From NCBI GenBank assembly GCA_964637235.1, contig CAZWVR010000040.1, forward strand, positions 1 to 19,454: DNA of 19,454 nucleotides, in the 5' to 3' direction. The DNA is from CAZWVR01 sp964637235 (lineage in GTDB: Bacteria > Bacteroidota > Bacteroidia > Bacteroidales > S143-33). Shown one piece after another: positions 1 through 6,097 of the stretch. Every line of letters starts with the position of its first letter. Within the stretch, counting starts at the first letter, position 1. Below the pieces are notes generated by a model that worked only from the letters and a program-made list of their open reading frames with translations, was not told the DNA's origin and made no database searches. The translations under genes were made by a program, and so were the position numbers.

Positions 1-160
1 CTGCATCGGGTGTATCAATATCTCCATTGATGTCTGAATGATGCCCTAATAACGCTAATAGCATTAAAATAGCAAATATAGTTGTAGAAGTTATAGCTAT
101 AACCCAATATATCTTGCCAAGTAAAGGTAAATTTGACCAGAATTGTATAAATTCAGACAT
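1..160 (-). CDS. N-terminal part of a membrane protein (NfeD/DUF1449-like), cut by the window edge
   Basis: The reverse strand opens with ATG at 158-160 and stays open for 53 codons to the window edge, so only the N-terminus is present. It begins MSEFIQFWSNLPLLGKIYW, continues with one hydrophobic segment (about residues 14-42, rich in I, L, A and T), then turns acidic (HHSDINGDIDTPDA). A short amphipathic start, one long membrane segment and an Asp-rich linker resemble the N-terminus of the NfeD/YqiJ-like (DUF1449) membrane proteins often found beside flotillin genes. That is a resemblance from memory; the diagnostic OB-fold lies outside the window. It could be another small membrane protein. 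It follows pyrD in the same direction, 83 nt downstream. Confidence 0.5.
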   Translation of the reverse strand, partial: MSEFIQFWSNLPLLGKIYWVIAITSTTIFAILMLLALLGHHSDINGDIDTPDA

Positions 161-192
161 ATATTCTATTTTTTCCTAAGTTATGGAAAAAT

Positions 193-210
193 ATTTTATA
201 ATTATAAAAT
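193..210. repeat. 18-bp perfect AT palindrome between pyrD and the partial membrane gene
   Basis: ATTTTATAATTATAAAAT reads the same on both strands. It lies 33 nt past the pyrD stop codon and 33 nt before the start of the partial membrane gene on the minus strand. Read in the direction of pyrD it is followed by ATTTTTCC, so it could be a weak AT-only terminator hairpin. It could equally be a protein-binding dyad in the promoter of the next gene. In DNA this AT-rich, chance cannot be excluded. Confidence 0.4.
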
Positions 211-243
211 TTTTGACGATATGTTTATTTATAGACTTGACTT

Positions 244-1269
244 TTATTGATTTTTATTTAAAGTTAAATGTTCTAATTGTTTTTTTATTTGTTTTATTAA
301 GCAGGGACCTTTATATATTAGTCCAGTTAATAACTGTATAAAATCTGCACCTGCTATCATTTTTTCAATAGCAGATCTATAATCATTGATGCCTCCTACT
401 CCTATTATTATAAAGTTCTTTGCTTTTTGTCTAATATATTTTATAATTTCAGTTGATTTTTTTTGTAATAATTTTCCACTTATACCTCCATTTAATCTTA
501 TAGAGTTCTCATTTTTCTGTATTATTGACATGTCATTTGTTGTATTAGTTGCTATAATTCCATTTAAATCATTCTTTTTTAGGATAAAAATAATATTATC
601 TATTTCTTTTGGCGAAAGATCTGGTGATATTTTAACTAAAATGGGTTTTCTATTTTCATGACGTTCATTTTCCTTTTGTAAATAATATAATATATCATCA
701 AGATATTCTTGTTGTTGTAATTTACGTAAGTTAGGAGTATTTGGAGAGCTAACGTTTACCACAAAATAATCGCCGTAATTATGTAATATTTTAAAGACTT
801 TTAAATAGTCGTCTTTTGCTTTATCTATTGGAGTGCTCTTATTTTTTCCCATATTTATTCCAAGAGGAATATTGCTTATATGCTTTTGTATATTTTTTTT
901 AATTATGTCAACTCCTGAGTTATTAAAGCCCATACTATTGATAAGACTTTGTTGTTTTTTTAATCTAAAAAGTCTTGGTTTAGGATTGCCTTCTTGTGGG
1001 AGTGGCGTTATTGTTCCTACTTCTATAAAACCAAAGCCCATAGCAGCAAAAGCGTCTATTGCTTCTGCTTCTTTATCTAAGCCAGCTGCTAAACCTATGG
1101 GGTTTTTTAGCTTAATGTTATATAAATTTTTTTCTAAACTTTTTGTTTCATATTTGCATATGAATTTAAGAAACTCAACGATAGCTTTATTTTTTAAAAT
1201 CCGTAATGTGAAATTGTGAGCTTTTTCTGGTTCAATTGTAAAAAGTAATGGTCTAATTATACGATACAT
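244..1269 (-). CDS. pyrD: Dihydroorotate dehydrogenase (quinone), class 2
   Basis: Fourth step of de novo pyrimidine synthesis: oxidises dihydroorotate to orotate with FMN and passes electrons to membrane quinone. The 341 residues match the class 2 family length. The N-terminal 45 residues form the helical quinone/membrane domain found only in class 2. The FMN and substrate motifs are intact: GLAAGLDK (59-66, Lys66), INSMGFNNSG (110-119), NVSSPNTPNLR (172-182) with catalytic Ser175, VKISPD (212-217), NTT (242-244), GGISG (261-265) and GVGGI (290-294) near the C-terminus. The Ser rather than Cys base and the N-terminal extension exclude class 1. It starts 39 nt after the XRE gene, with no recognisable promoter in the gap, so co-transcription with that regulator is likely. 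Confidence 0.96.
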   Translation of the reverse strand: MYRIIRPLLFTIEPEKAHNFTLRILKNKAIVEFLKFICKYETKSLEKNLYNIKLKNPIGLAAGLDKEAEAIDAFAAMGFGFIEVGTITPLPQEGNPKPRLFRLKKQQSLINSMGFNNSGVDIIKKNIQKHISNIPLGINMGKNKSTPIDKAKDDYLKVFKILHNYGDYFVVNVSSPNTPNLRKLQQQEYLDDILYYLQKENERHENRKPILVKISPDLSPKEIDNIIFILKKNDLNGIIATNTTNDMSIIQKNENSIRLNGGISGKLLQKKSTEIIKYIRQKAKNFIIIGVGGINDYRSAIEKMIAGADFIQLLTGLIYKGPCLIKQIKKQLEHLTLNKNQ

Positions 1270-1308
1270 TTTTTATTTGCAAAGGAAAAAATATTTTTTT
1301 ATAAATCG

Positions 1309-1809
1309 TTATCTTGGACGATATAAATCAAAAGTTTTATCGGGATAAAAGATTATAACTTGATAGGGAGCAGATATGCTTTTATTGTTGTTTTCTTCTT
1401 CATTGTTTTCTTTATGTTCGTAATGGAGAGGCTCTTTATCTTTTTTATTGTCAGTTTTATTGTCAGTTGGTTTTTGGATTGGTTTTGTATTTTGCTTTTC
1501 TTCGGAATTCTTATTATTTTGATTATTTTCTATGTTGCTAAATAAGTTTGGATTTTCTTTTTTTTCTGATTCGTTTTTATACATTTTTCCTTTTCCTAAT
1601 AGTAGCCACTCTGGATTTATATTGGGGAAAACTTCTAATATTTTTAGTATTAAATCTATTCCGGGTTTTCTATTCCTTCCAGATAAAACATGATTTAAGT
1701 TAGATCTACTAATATCTAATTTATTTGCAAATGCCGCTTGGTTTAGATTTTCGGCATTCATCAATGCTTCTATTCTTTCTCGTATTTTTTCTGGTGAATA
1801 TGTTGACAT
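1309..1809 (-). CDS. XRE-family helix-turn-helix transcriptional regulator, Bacteroidota type
   Basis: A 166-residue DNA-binding protein. Residues 7-70 are an HTH_3/Cro-C1 domain; the recognition region reads LNQAAFANKLDISRSNLNHV (22-41), followed by LSGRNRKPG and NPEWLLLGKGKMY, a stretch very common after this domain in Bacteroidota. Residues 78-145 are a low-complexity linker of N, K, E and Q, probably disordered. A short conserved C-terminal tail (YQVIIFYPDKTFDLYRP, 149-165) ends the protein; similar hydrophobic tails are found in many Bacteroidota XRE proteins and may mediate dimerisation, which is inference. Its promoter overlaps a perfect inverted repeat, which suggests autorepression. 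It sits immediately upstream of pyrD. The target genes cannot be read from the protein. Confidence 0.9.
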   Translation of the reverse strand: MSTYSPEKIRERIEALMNAENLNQAAFANKLDISRSNLNHVLSGRNRKPGIDLILKILEVFPNINPEWLLLGKGKMYKNESEKKENPNLFSNIENNQNNKNSEEKQNTKPIQKPTDNKTDNKKDKEPLHYEHKENNEEENNNKSISAPYQVIIFYPDKTFDLYRPR

Positions 1810-1830
1810 TTATATTTTGATATACATTTA

Positions 1831-1851
1831 CAAAAATAACGATTATTTTTG
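1831..1851. promoter_or_regulatory. Perfect 9-bp dyad covering the XRE -7 box, candidate operator
   Basis: CAAAAATAA (1831-1839) and its exact reverse complement TTATTTTTG (1843-1851) flank a 3-nt centre CGA. The left arm contains the whole -7 box of the XRE promoter, so a protein bound here would block RNA polymerase. A degenerate copy (TTACAAGAATAA, then CG) starts exactly 50 bp upstream at 1878, and a lone exact half-site TTATTTTTG occurs at 1929-1937. The most economical reading is an autorepressor site for the XRE protein; this is inference from position and symmetry. Confidence 0.55.
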
Positions 1852-1861
1852 AAAATACAAA
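1831..1861 (-). promoter_or_regulatory. Promoter of the XRE gene (TTTG-N19-TATTTTTG)
   Basis: On the minus strand, TTTG (1858-1861) lies 19 nt upstream of TATTTTTG (1831-1838). This is an exact match to the Bacteroidota housekeeping consensus TTTG-N19-TAnnTTTG. The predicted transcription start, about 7 nt past the -7 box near 1824, leaves a leader of roughly 15 nt before the ATG at 1809. Confidence 0.75.
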
Positions 1862-2380
1862 ATATTTTTTTATTGATTTACAAGAATAAACGTTTACATA
1901 ATTTAAATAATACTTTACATTTAGCAAATTATTTTTGTTTTTTTGAAAATTATTGTAAATTTGTCCTCGATTGTTAATATCTGTTAAATTTACATATCAC
2001 GCTATTGCTCGTAATTTGCTTTGTTTTATTTTGTAAATAATTGTTGAACATTTTGAATATTATCAGATAATTATAAGCGTAGGGTAGAGTAATACTGTTA
2101 AACATTGTAAACAAATTATATTTATCAAAAATGTAAAAGTTAGAATGTGAAATTAATTTTTTTTCGTAATTTCCTAATTTTAGTTGTTAATAAAATTAGA
2201 AATATTATATATCGGGAAGTAAAAGTTAATATGTTTTGTGTAATTCAGTTGTGAAATGTTTTGTTAGAAATATTTTTTGATAAAAATTTTTTGCGATATA
2301 AATTAAAACTTAATATAAACATTATAATAAACTTATTATCAGTAAAATATTTATTGATTTTATAATATTTTTATGTGTCG

Positions 2381-2395
2381 GCTAAAAAAATTAGC
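2381..2395. repeat. Inverted repeat GCTAA-N5-TTAGC, shared with 8801-8815
   Basis: GCTAAAAAAATTAGC has 5-bp arms around five A. A near-identical 15-mer, differing at one base in the loop, occurs at 8801-8815 upstream of dnaA. The recurrence in two separate intergenic regions suggests a binding site or small hairpin rather than chance, but arms this short in AT-rich DNA are weak evidence. Confidence 0.35.
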
Positions 2396-2447
2396 AAAAC
2401 TATTATAAATTACTTTAAATAAACGGACTATTTGATTGATATTTTGA

Positions 2448-2479
2448 ACAATATAATTATTTCTAAGTTATTATATTGT
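2448..2479. repeat. 10-bp-stem hairpin followed by a T-rich run
   Basis: ACAATATAAT (2448-2457) and ATTATATTGT (2470-2479) are exact reverse complements separated by 12 nt. On the plus strand the hairpin is followed by CCATTTTTTG, giving a terminator-like shape though the stem is almost all A/T. No gene ends just upstream, so if it is functional it would belong to an unannotated transcript in the gene-free region. Confidence 0.3.
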
Positions 2480-2858
2480 CCATTTTTTGACGAGTTATTC
2501 TATTCTATTAAATATAACTTTTTGTAAACTATATTATTCAAAAAGTATGCCGTTTTGTTTTTCATGATGTGATATAGTTTGTTTATCTGTTCTAAATTTT
2601 TAATCCGTGATTCTACTTAAACGGTAATAAGCTTTCATTTTATCAAATAACTGCATTGTATTTGCTATTCTTGTTAATCCATAAAAAATTTTACCCTTTA
2701 ATTTTTAAGCTGTATTGATTTTTATATTACTAAAAGCATATTTTATGTTTTAATAGAAAATGTTTATGTAGTAATTCTAAAAATGCTTTTGATTTTTATC
2801 TGCGTAATTTATTTTTTAATTATTTGTTTATTTCTGATATATTGATTAAAAAGTTTTG

Positions 2859-2896
2859 TTTACATTTGTAAATAATACTAAATTTACAATTGTAAA
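2859..2896. promoter_or_regulatory. Two tandem 14-bp dyads upstream of argS, candidate operators
   Basis: TTTACATTTGTAAA (2859-2872) has 6-bp inverted arms; TTTACAATTGTAAA (2883-2896) is a perfect 14-bp palindrome. Their centres are 24 bp apart, and the pair is flanked symmetrically by G and C (GTTTACA ... TGTAAAC). They lie 55-92 bp before the argS start. TTTG at 2855-2858 with a 7-of-8 -7 box (TAAATTTA, 2879-2886) 20 nt downstream would place the argS promoter directly within the dyads. The same hexamers crowd the XRE promoter 1 kb away, hinting at a common binding protein. Confidence 0.5.
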
Positions 2897-2929
2897 CAGA
2901 AATCATTTTTTCAAGTGTATTTTATTTTT

Positions 2930-2937
2930 TATTTTTG
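2930..2937 (+). promoter_or_regulatory. Possible -7 box near argS (TATTTTTG)
   Basis: TATTTTTG matches TAnnTTTG exactly, but the -33 position holds TTTT rather than TTTG and the resulting leader would be only about 7 nt. It competes with the weaker -7 candidate at 2879-2886, which has the better -33 box. Which one is used cannot be decided by reading. Confidence 0.25.
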
Positions 2938-2951
2938 CACAAAACAAGATT

Positions 2952-4724
2952 ATGTATTACTCTGATTTAACGAAAGATTTAATAAGCAGTTTTGAGAAGC
3001 GTTATAATATACTTCCAGAGGAAAAATTATTTCATTTCTCTTTGACAAAAAGAGAGATTAAAGGAGATATTACCTTAATATTATTTCCATTTGCAAAGAA
3101 GTATAAAATTGATTTTAAAGAGTTAGCAGATTTTTTTACAGCTATTTTAAAGCAAAAAACATATATTAAATCGGTTGACTTTATAAATGGCTATTTAAAT
3201 ATTACGTTTACAGATAACTATTGGTTTACTTTTATAAAGTCCATAGATAAACCAGAGAGTTTGATAACAGAATTTGATAATGAGCAGACTATTTTAATAG
3301 AATACGCCTCTCCAAATACTAATAAGCCATTGCATTTAGGACATATCCGTAATGTATTATTAGGTAGTTCTTTGGCTAATTTATTGAAATATAAAGGATA
3401 TAATGTTGTTCGTCTTAATTTAATAAACGATAGAGGAATTCACATTTGTAAATCAATGCTTGCTTGGAAAAAATGGGGTAATGGCATTACGCCTGAAAAT
3501 TCCGGTAAAAAAGGAGATCATTTAGTAGGTGATTTTTATGTAAAATTTGAGAATGAGTTGAAAAAACAAATCGATGAATTATTAAAAAAAGGTCTTTCTG
3601 AGGAACAAGCTCTTAGAGAAGCTCCTTTAATGAAGGAAGCGCAGCAAATGCTTAGAGATTGGGAAAATGGAGATCCAGAGGTGTTGAATTTATGGAAGAT
3701 GATGAATAACTGGGTATTAGAAGGTTTTCAACAAACTTTTAATGAATTAGGTATTGAGTTTGATAAAGTTTATTATGAATCCGAGATATATAAACTTGGA
3801 AAGCAGATAATTTTTGACAAATTAAAAGAAGGTATAGTAAATAAAGATATAGACAATTCAATATACATAGATCTTTCAGATGTTGGACTTGATAAAAAAA
3901 TACTTATTCGTTCCGATGGTACTTCTGTATATATTACCCAAGACATAGCAAATGCAGTAATTAGATATGACGAATTCAAATTTAATAGACATTTATATGT
4001 AGTAGCAAATGAGCAGATATATCATTTTAAGGTACTTCGTGAAGTGCTTAAACGTTTTGGATATTTTTGGTATAATAAAATTGAGCATTATTCATACGGC
4101 ATGGTTGAACTCCCGGAGGGAAAAATGAAATCTCGGGAAGGTAAAGTTGTAGATGCAGACGATTTGATTGATCAAATGTATGAAACTGCAAAAATTAAAA
4201 CTGAACAATTAGGCAAGTTAAATGATATATCTGAGCAAGAAAAACAGGATATTATTAAAAAAATAGGTCTGGCTGCATTGAAATATTTTATTTTAAAAGT
4301 TGATCCTAAGAAAAATATGTTATTTAATCCTAATGAATCTATTGATTTTGAAGGTAATACAGGTCCCTTTATTTTATATACATACACGCGTATACAATCT
4401 CTTATAAGAAAATCTGGTAAACAAAAAATTGATTTTCAGATAGATGATAGTATTATTCTTACTGAGAAAGAAAAATATTTAATTTTGGATTTATATAGTT
4501 TGCCAGAAATTATTGACGAAGCCGTCAGAATGCTATCTCCTGCTCATTTAACAAATTATTTATACCGATTAGCAAAAGATTATAATGCCTTTTATCAGGA
4601 ATTACCCATTTTAAAAGCAGAAAAAACACTTGCCGATTTTAGATTGTATCTCTCTGCAAAAGTAGCAGATACTTTGAGGTTTATATTAAAAATTTTGGGT
4701 ATCGAAGTTATAAATCGTATGTAG
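2952..4724 (+). CDS. argS: Arginine-tRNA ligase
   Basis: Charges tRNA(Arg) with arginine in the cytoplasm. From the ATG at 2952 the protein has 590 residues, normal for the family. Residues 1-95 form the N-terminal Add-1 tRNA-binding domain. The class I catalytic core has ASPNTNKPLHLGHIRN with the HIGH-type motif HLGH at 128-131, and a KMSKS-equivalent GKMKSREGK at 390-398 typical of bacterial ArgS. The C-terminal DALR anticodon-binding region includes GNTGPFILYTYTRIQSLIRK. An in-frame ATG at 2856 is rejected as start: the extra 32 residues are encoded by the two operator-like dyads and have no counterpart in ArgS. The gene ends in tandem TAG codons, with a kinase gene 4 nt downstream. Confidence 0.96.
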   Translation: MYYSDLTKDLISSFEKRYNILPEEKLFHFSLTKREIKGDITLILFPFAKKYKIDFKELADFFTAILKQKTYIKSVDFINGYLNITFTDNYWFTFIKSIDKPESLITEFDNEQTILIEYASPNTNKPLHLGHIRNVLLGSSLANLLKYKGYNVVRLNLINDRGIHICKSMLAWKKWGNGITPENSGKKGDHLVGDFYVKFENELKKQIDELLKKGLSEEQALREAPLMKEAQQMLRDWENGDPEVLNLWKMMNNWVLEGFQQTFNELGIEFDKVYYESEIYKLGKQIIFDKLKEGIVNKDIDNSIYIDLSDVGLDKKILIRSDGTSVYITQDIANAVIRYDEFKFNRHLYVVANEQIYHFKVLREVLKRFGYFWYNKIEHYSYGMVELPEGKMKSREGKVVDADDLIDQMYETAKIKTEQLGKLNDISEQEKQDIIKKIGLAALKYFILKVDPKKNMLFNPNESIDFEGNTGPFILYTYTRIQSLIRKSGKQKIDFQIDDSIILTEKEKYLILDLYSLPEIIDEAVRMLSPAHLTNYLYRLAKDYNAFYQELPILKAEKTLADFRLYLSAKVADTLRFILKILGIEVINRM

Positions 4725-4728
4725 TAGA

Positions 4729-5571
4729 ATGGCTTCTTTAAAGGAATATAAGCCTATTAAATTGATAAAGGCTAAATCTAAGTATGGAAGAGTTTACTTA
4801 GCCCAACGAAATGATAATCTGTTTGTTGTAAAGGAGTTTTATTTTACTGATTATGGAAAATTAGCTTTTGAAAAAGAGAAAAATATTGATTTTTCTTTTG
4901 TACCGGAATTAGTAGATGTATTTATAGATAATAATAAAGGTATTATAATTAGAAGATTTATAAAACATAAAACTTTAATTGAGTTATGTAAAACATCGTT
5001 TTTTACTAAAAAAAATAAATTAATAACTAAATGTATAAAAATTTTTATAAAAATTTTGTCAATAGTAGCTATGCTTCATAAAAAAAATATAATTCATAAT
5101 GATTTAAAGCCTTCAAATATTTTAATAGAAAATGAGACAAATTCTATTTATTTAATAGATTTTGCGATGTCAAAGATACCTAATATAGATATAGGTAATA
5201 TGCCTTTTTCATTGATTTTTTCTCCACCAGAACATATTTTTAAATTTTGGGATTTAATTACTTTTGATACGGATTTGTATATTTTATCATTAACTTTTTG
5301 GATGGCACTTAATAATGGGAAGTTGCCATATTATCATGAAAATCCAGAGATTTTAATAAATATGCAGCTTAATATGCCTTTACCTATTGGGAAATTAGAT
5401 AAGCAAATGTATAAAATTTTGAATAAAGGTGCTTTTAAAACTTCTTTTCGTATTAGTCCAAGATTGATGGAAAAAACAGAAATATATAATCATATTTATA
5501 TGGATAAAACGAAGCGTTTTAGTAACGTTTATGAGATGCAAACAGAATTAGCTAAATATTTAGTTAAATAA
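4729..5571 (+). CDS. Small eukaryotic-like protein kinase with variant HRD and DFG motifs
   Basis: A 280-residue protein made almost entirely of one kinase fold. Visible motifs: a poor glycine loop SKYGRVYLA (17-25), VVKEF with the ATP-anchoring Lys35, an acidic alphaC region around residues 48-50, HNDLKPSNILI (123-133) with catalytic Asp125 and Asn130, LIDFA (142-146) where DFG has become DFA but the metal-binding Asp144 is kept, SPPE (165-168) in place of APE, and DLYILSLTFW (182-191). All core catalytic residues are therefore present, but HRD reads HND and the DFG glycine is lost. There is no membrane segment or sensor domain. The gene begins 4 nt after argS, so the two are probably one transcript. 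Substrates are unknown. Very A/T-biased codons suggest weaker constraint than in argS. Confidence 0.8.
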   Translation: MASLKEYKPIKLIKAKSKYGRVYLAQRNDNLFVVKEFYFTDYGKLAFEKEKNIDFSFVPELVDVFIDNNKGIIIRRFIKHKTLIELCKTSFFTKKNKLITKCIKIFIKILSIVAMLHKKNIIHNDLKPSNILIENETNSIYLIDFAMSKIPNIDIGNMPFSLIFSPPEHIFKFWDLITFDTDLYILSLTFWMALNNGKLPYYHENPEILINMQLNMPLPIGKLDKQMYKILNKGAFKTSFRISPRLMEKTEIYNHIYMDKTKRFSNVYEMQTELAKYLVK

Positions 5572-5617
5572 TTTTTATTTTTGATAGGCTTATATTTGTT
5601 ATTTTTAACTTTATAAA

Positions 5618-5649
5618 TTTGTTTTTAATTTGGAAGTATTCTAATTTTG
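5618..5649 (+). promoter_or_regulatory. Promoter of the perR-prx operon (TTTG-N20-TAATTTTG)
   Basis: TTTG at 5618-5621 and TAATTTTG at 5642-5649 are separated by 20 nt, a good match to the Bacteroidota consensus. The predicted start near 5656 leaves a leader of about 14 nt before the ATG at 5670. Two further -7-like boxes lie upstream (TATATTTG at 5591, TAAATTTG at 5614) without well-placed -33 boxes. I could not find a clear PerR box. Confidence 0.6.
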
Positions 5650-5669
5650 TAATAGTTTAAAATTTTAGT

Positions 5670-6095
5670 ATGAAACCAAAAGAGATTTTAAAACAGTACG
5701 GCATTAATGCAACTTTGCAGAGAATAATTGTATTGGAGTATTTACATAATACGGATTCCCATCCGAGTGTTGAGAAGATATACAATGATCTTCAAGAGAA
5801 ATATCCATCAATAACATTAAGTACTATATATAATATAGTGGAGTTATTTGCTAAGAAAGGCATAATCCGTAAGATATATACTCCTAATGGTCCTGCTCGT
5901 TATGATGGACGTATAGATCCTCATTTTCACATATATAATGAGGATACTAATGAAATATATGATATTGCAGATGATGAACTGGATCGTTATTTACAAAATT
6001 ATATTCAGAATAAGTTAAAGGATTATCCTATACACGATTATCAATTAATTTTTAATATTAAACCAAAAGAATATACAAACTCAAAAAATAATTAA
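5670..6095 (+). CDS. Fur-family, PerR-like peroxide-responsive regulator
   Basis: A 141-residue Fur-family repressor. Residues 1-75 are the winged helix (ATLQRIIVLEYL, then HPSVEKIYNDLQ, then the recognition helix SITLSTIYNIVELFAKKG). The C-terminal dimerisation domain keeps candidate regulatory metal ligands: His31, Asp79 in RYDGRIDPHFH, His85, His87 and an acidic pair near 101-104. It contains no cysteine at all, so the structural CxxC zinc site of classical Fur/PerR is missing. The PerR call comes from the Asp/His pattern and from the peroxiredoxin gene that follows 2 nt later, a classic PerR target; metal-catalysed histidine oxidation as the sensing mechanism is inferred from known PerR proteins. 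A different Fur-family metal sensor remains possible. Confidence 0.85.
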   Translation: MKPKEILKQYGINATLQRIIVLEYLHNTDSHPSVEKIYNDLQEKYPSITLSTIYNIVELFAKKGIIRKIYTPNGPARYDGRIDPHFHIYNEDTNEIYDIADDELDRYLQNYIQNKLKDYPIHDYQLIFNIKPKEYTNSKNN

Positions 6096-6097
6096 CT

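Larger units (their letters stand above)
1810..2951. other. 1.1-kb gene-free AT-rich control region with 14 TTTACA/TGTAAA hexamers
   Basis: I see no supportable coding sequence here on either strand. The hexamer TTTACA starts at 1827, 1877, 1893, 1914, 1989, 2859 and 2883; its reverse complement TGTAAA starts at 1954, 2032, 2106, 2132, 2523, 2867 and 2891. Fourteen occurrences are several times what base composition would give (roughly two expected). The other long non-coding stretch of the window (8343-9006) has one. Most copies cluster at the XRE end (1827-2137), with four forming two dyads in front of argS. The region also holds a 15-bp inverted repeat at 2381 and a hairpin at 2448. No DnaA-box match (TTATNCACA) was found. 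Confidence 0.5.

Noticed and set aside
1721..1927. 68-codon open frame on the minus strand overlapping the start of the XRE gene
   Set aside because: It lies out of frame across the XRE promoter and N-terminus, is rich in N, V, Y and K as expected of AT-rich noise, and has no recognisable domain.
2732..2790. Inverted repeat AAAAGCAT / ATGCTTTT with a 43-nt loop
   Set aside because: Eight-base arms with such a wide spacing are easily found by chance in DNA of this composition.
2856..2951. N-terminal extension of argS from an ATG at 2856
   Set aside because: The 32 added residues come from the operator-like dyads and the T-rich promoter region; ArgS proteins start close to the residue encoded at 2952.
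1810..2951. Replication origin in the large AT-rich gap
   Set aside because: High A/T and repeated hexamers are suggestive, but there is no match to TTATNCACA, dnaA is 4 kb away, and no skew information is available from one window.
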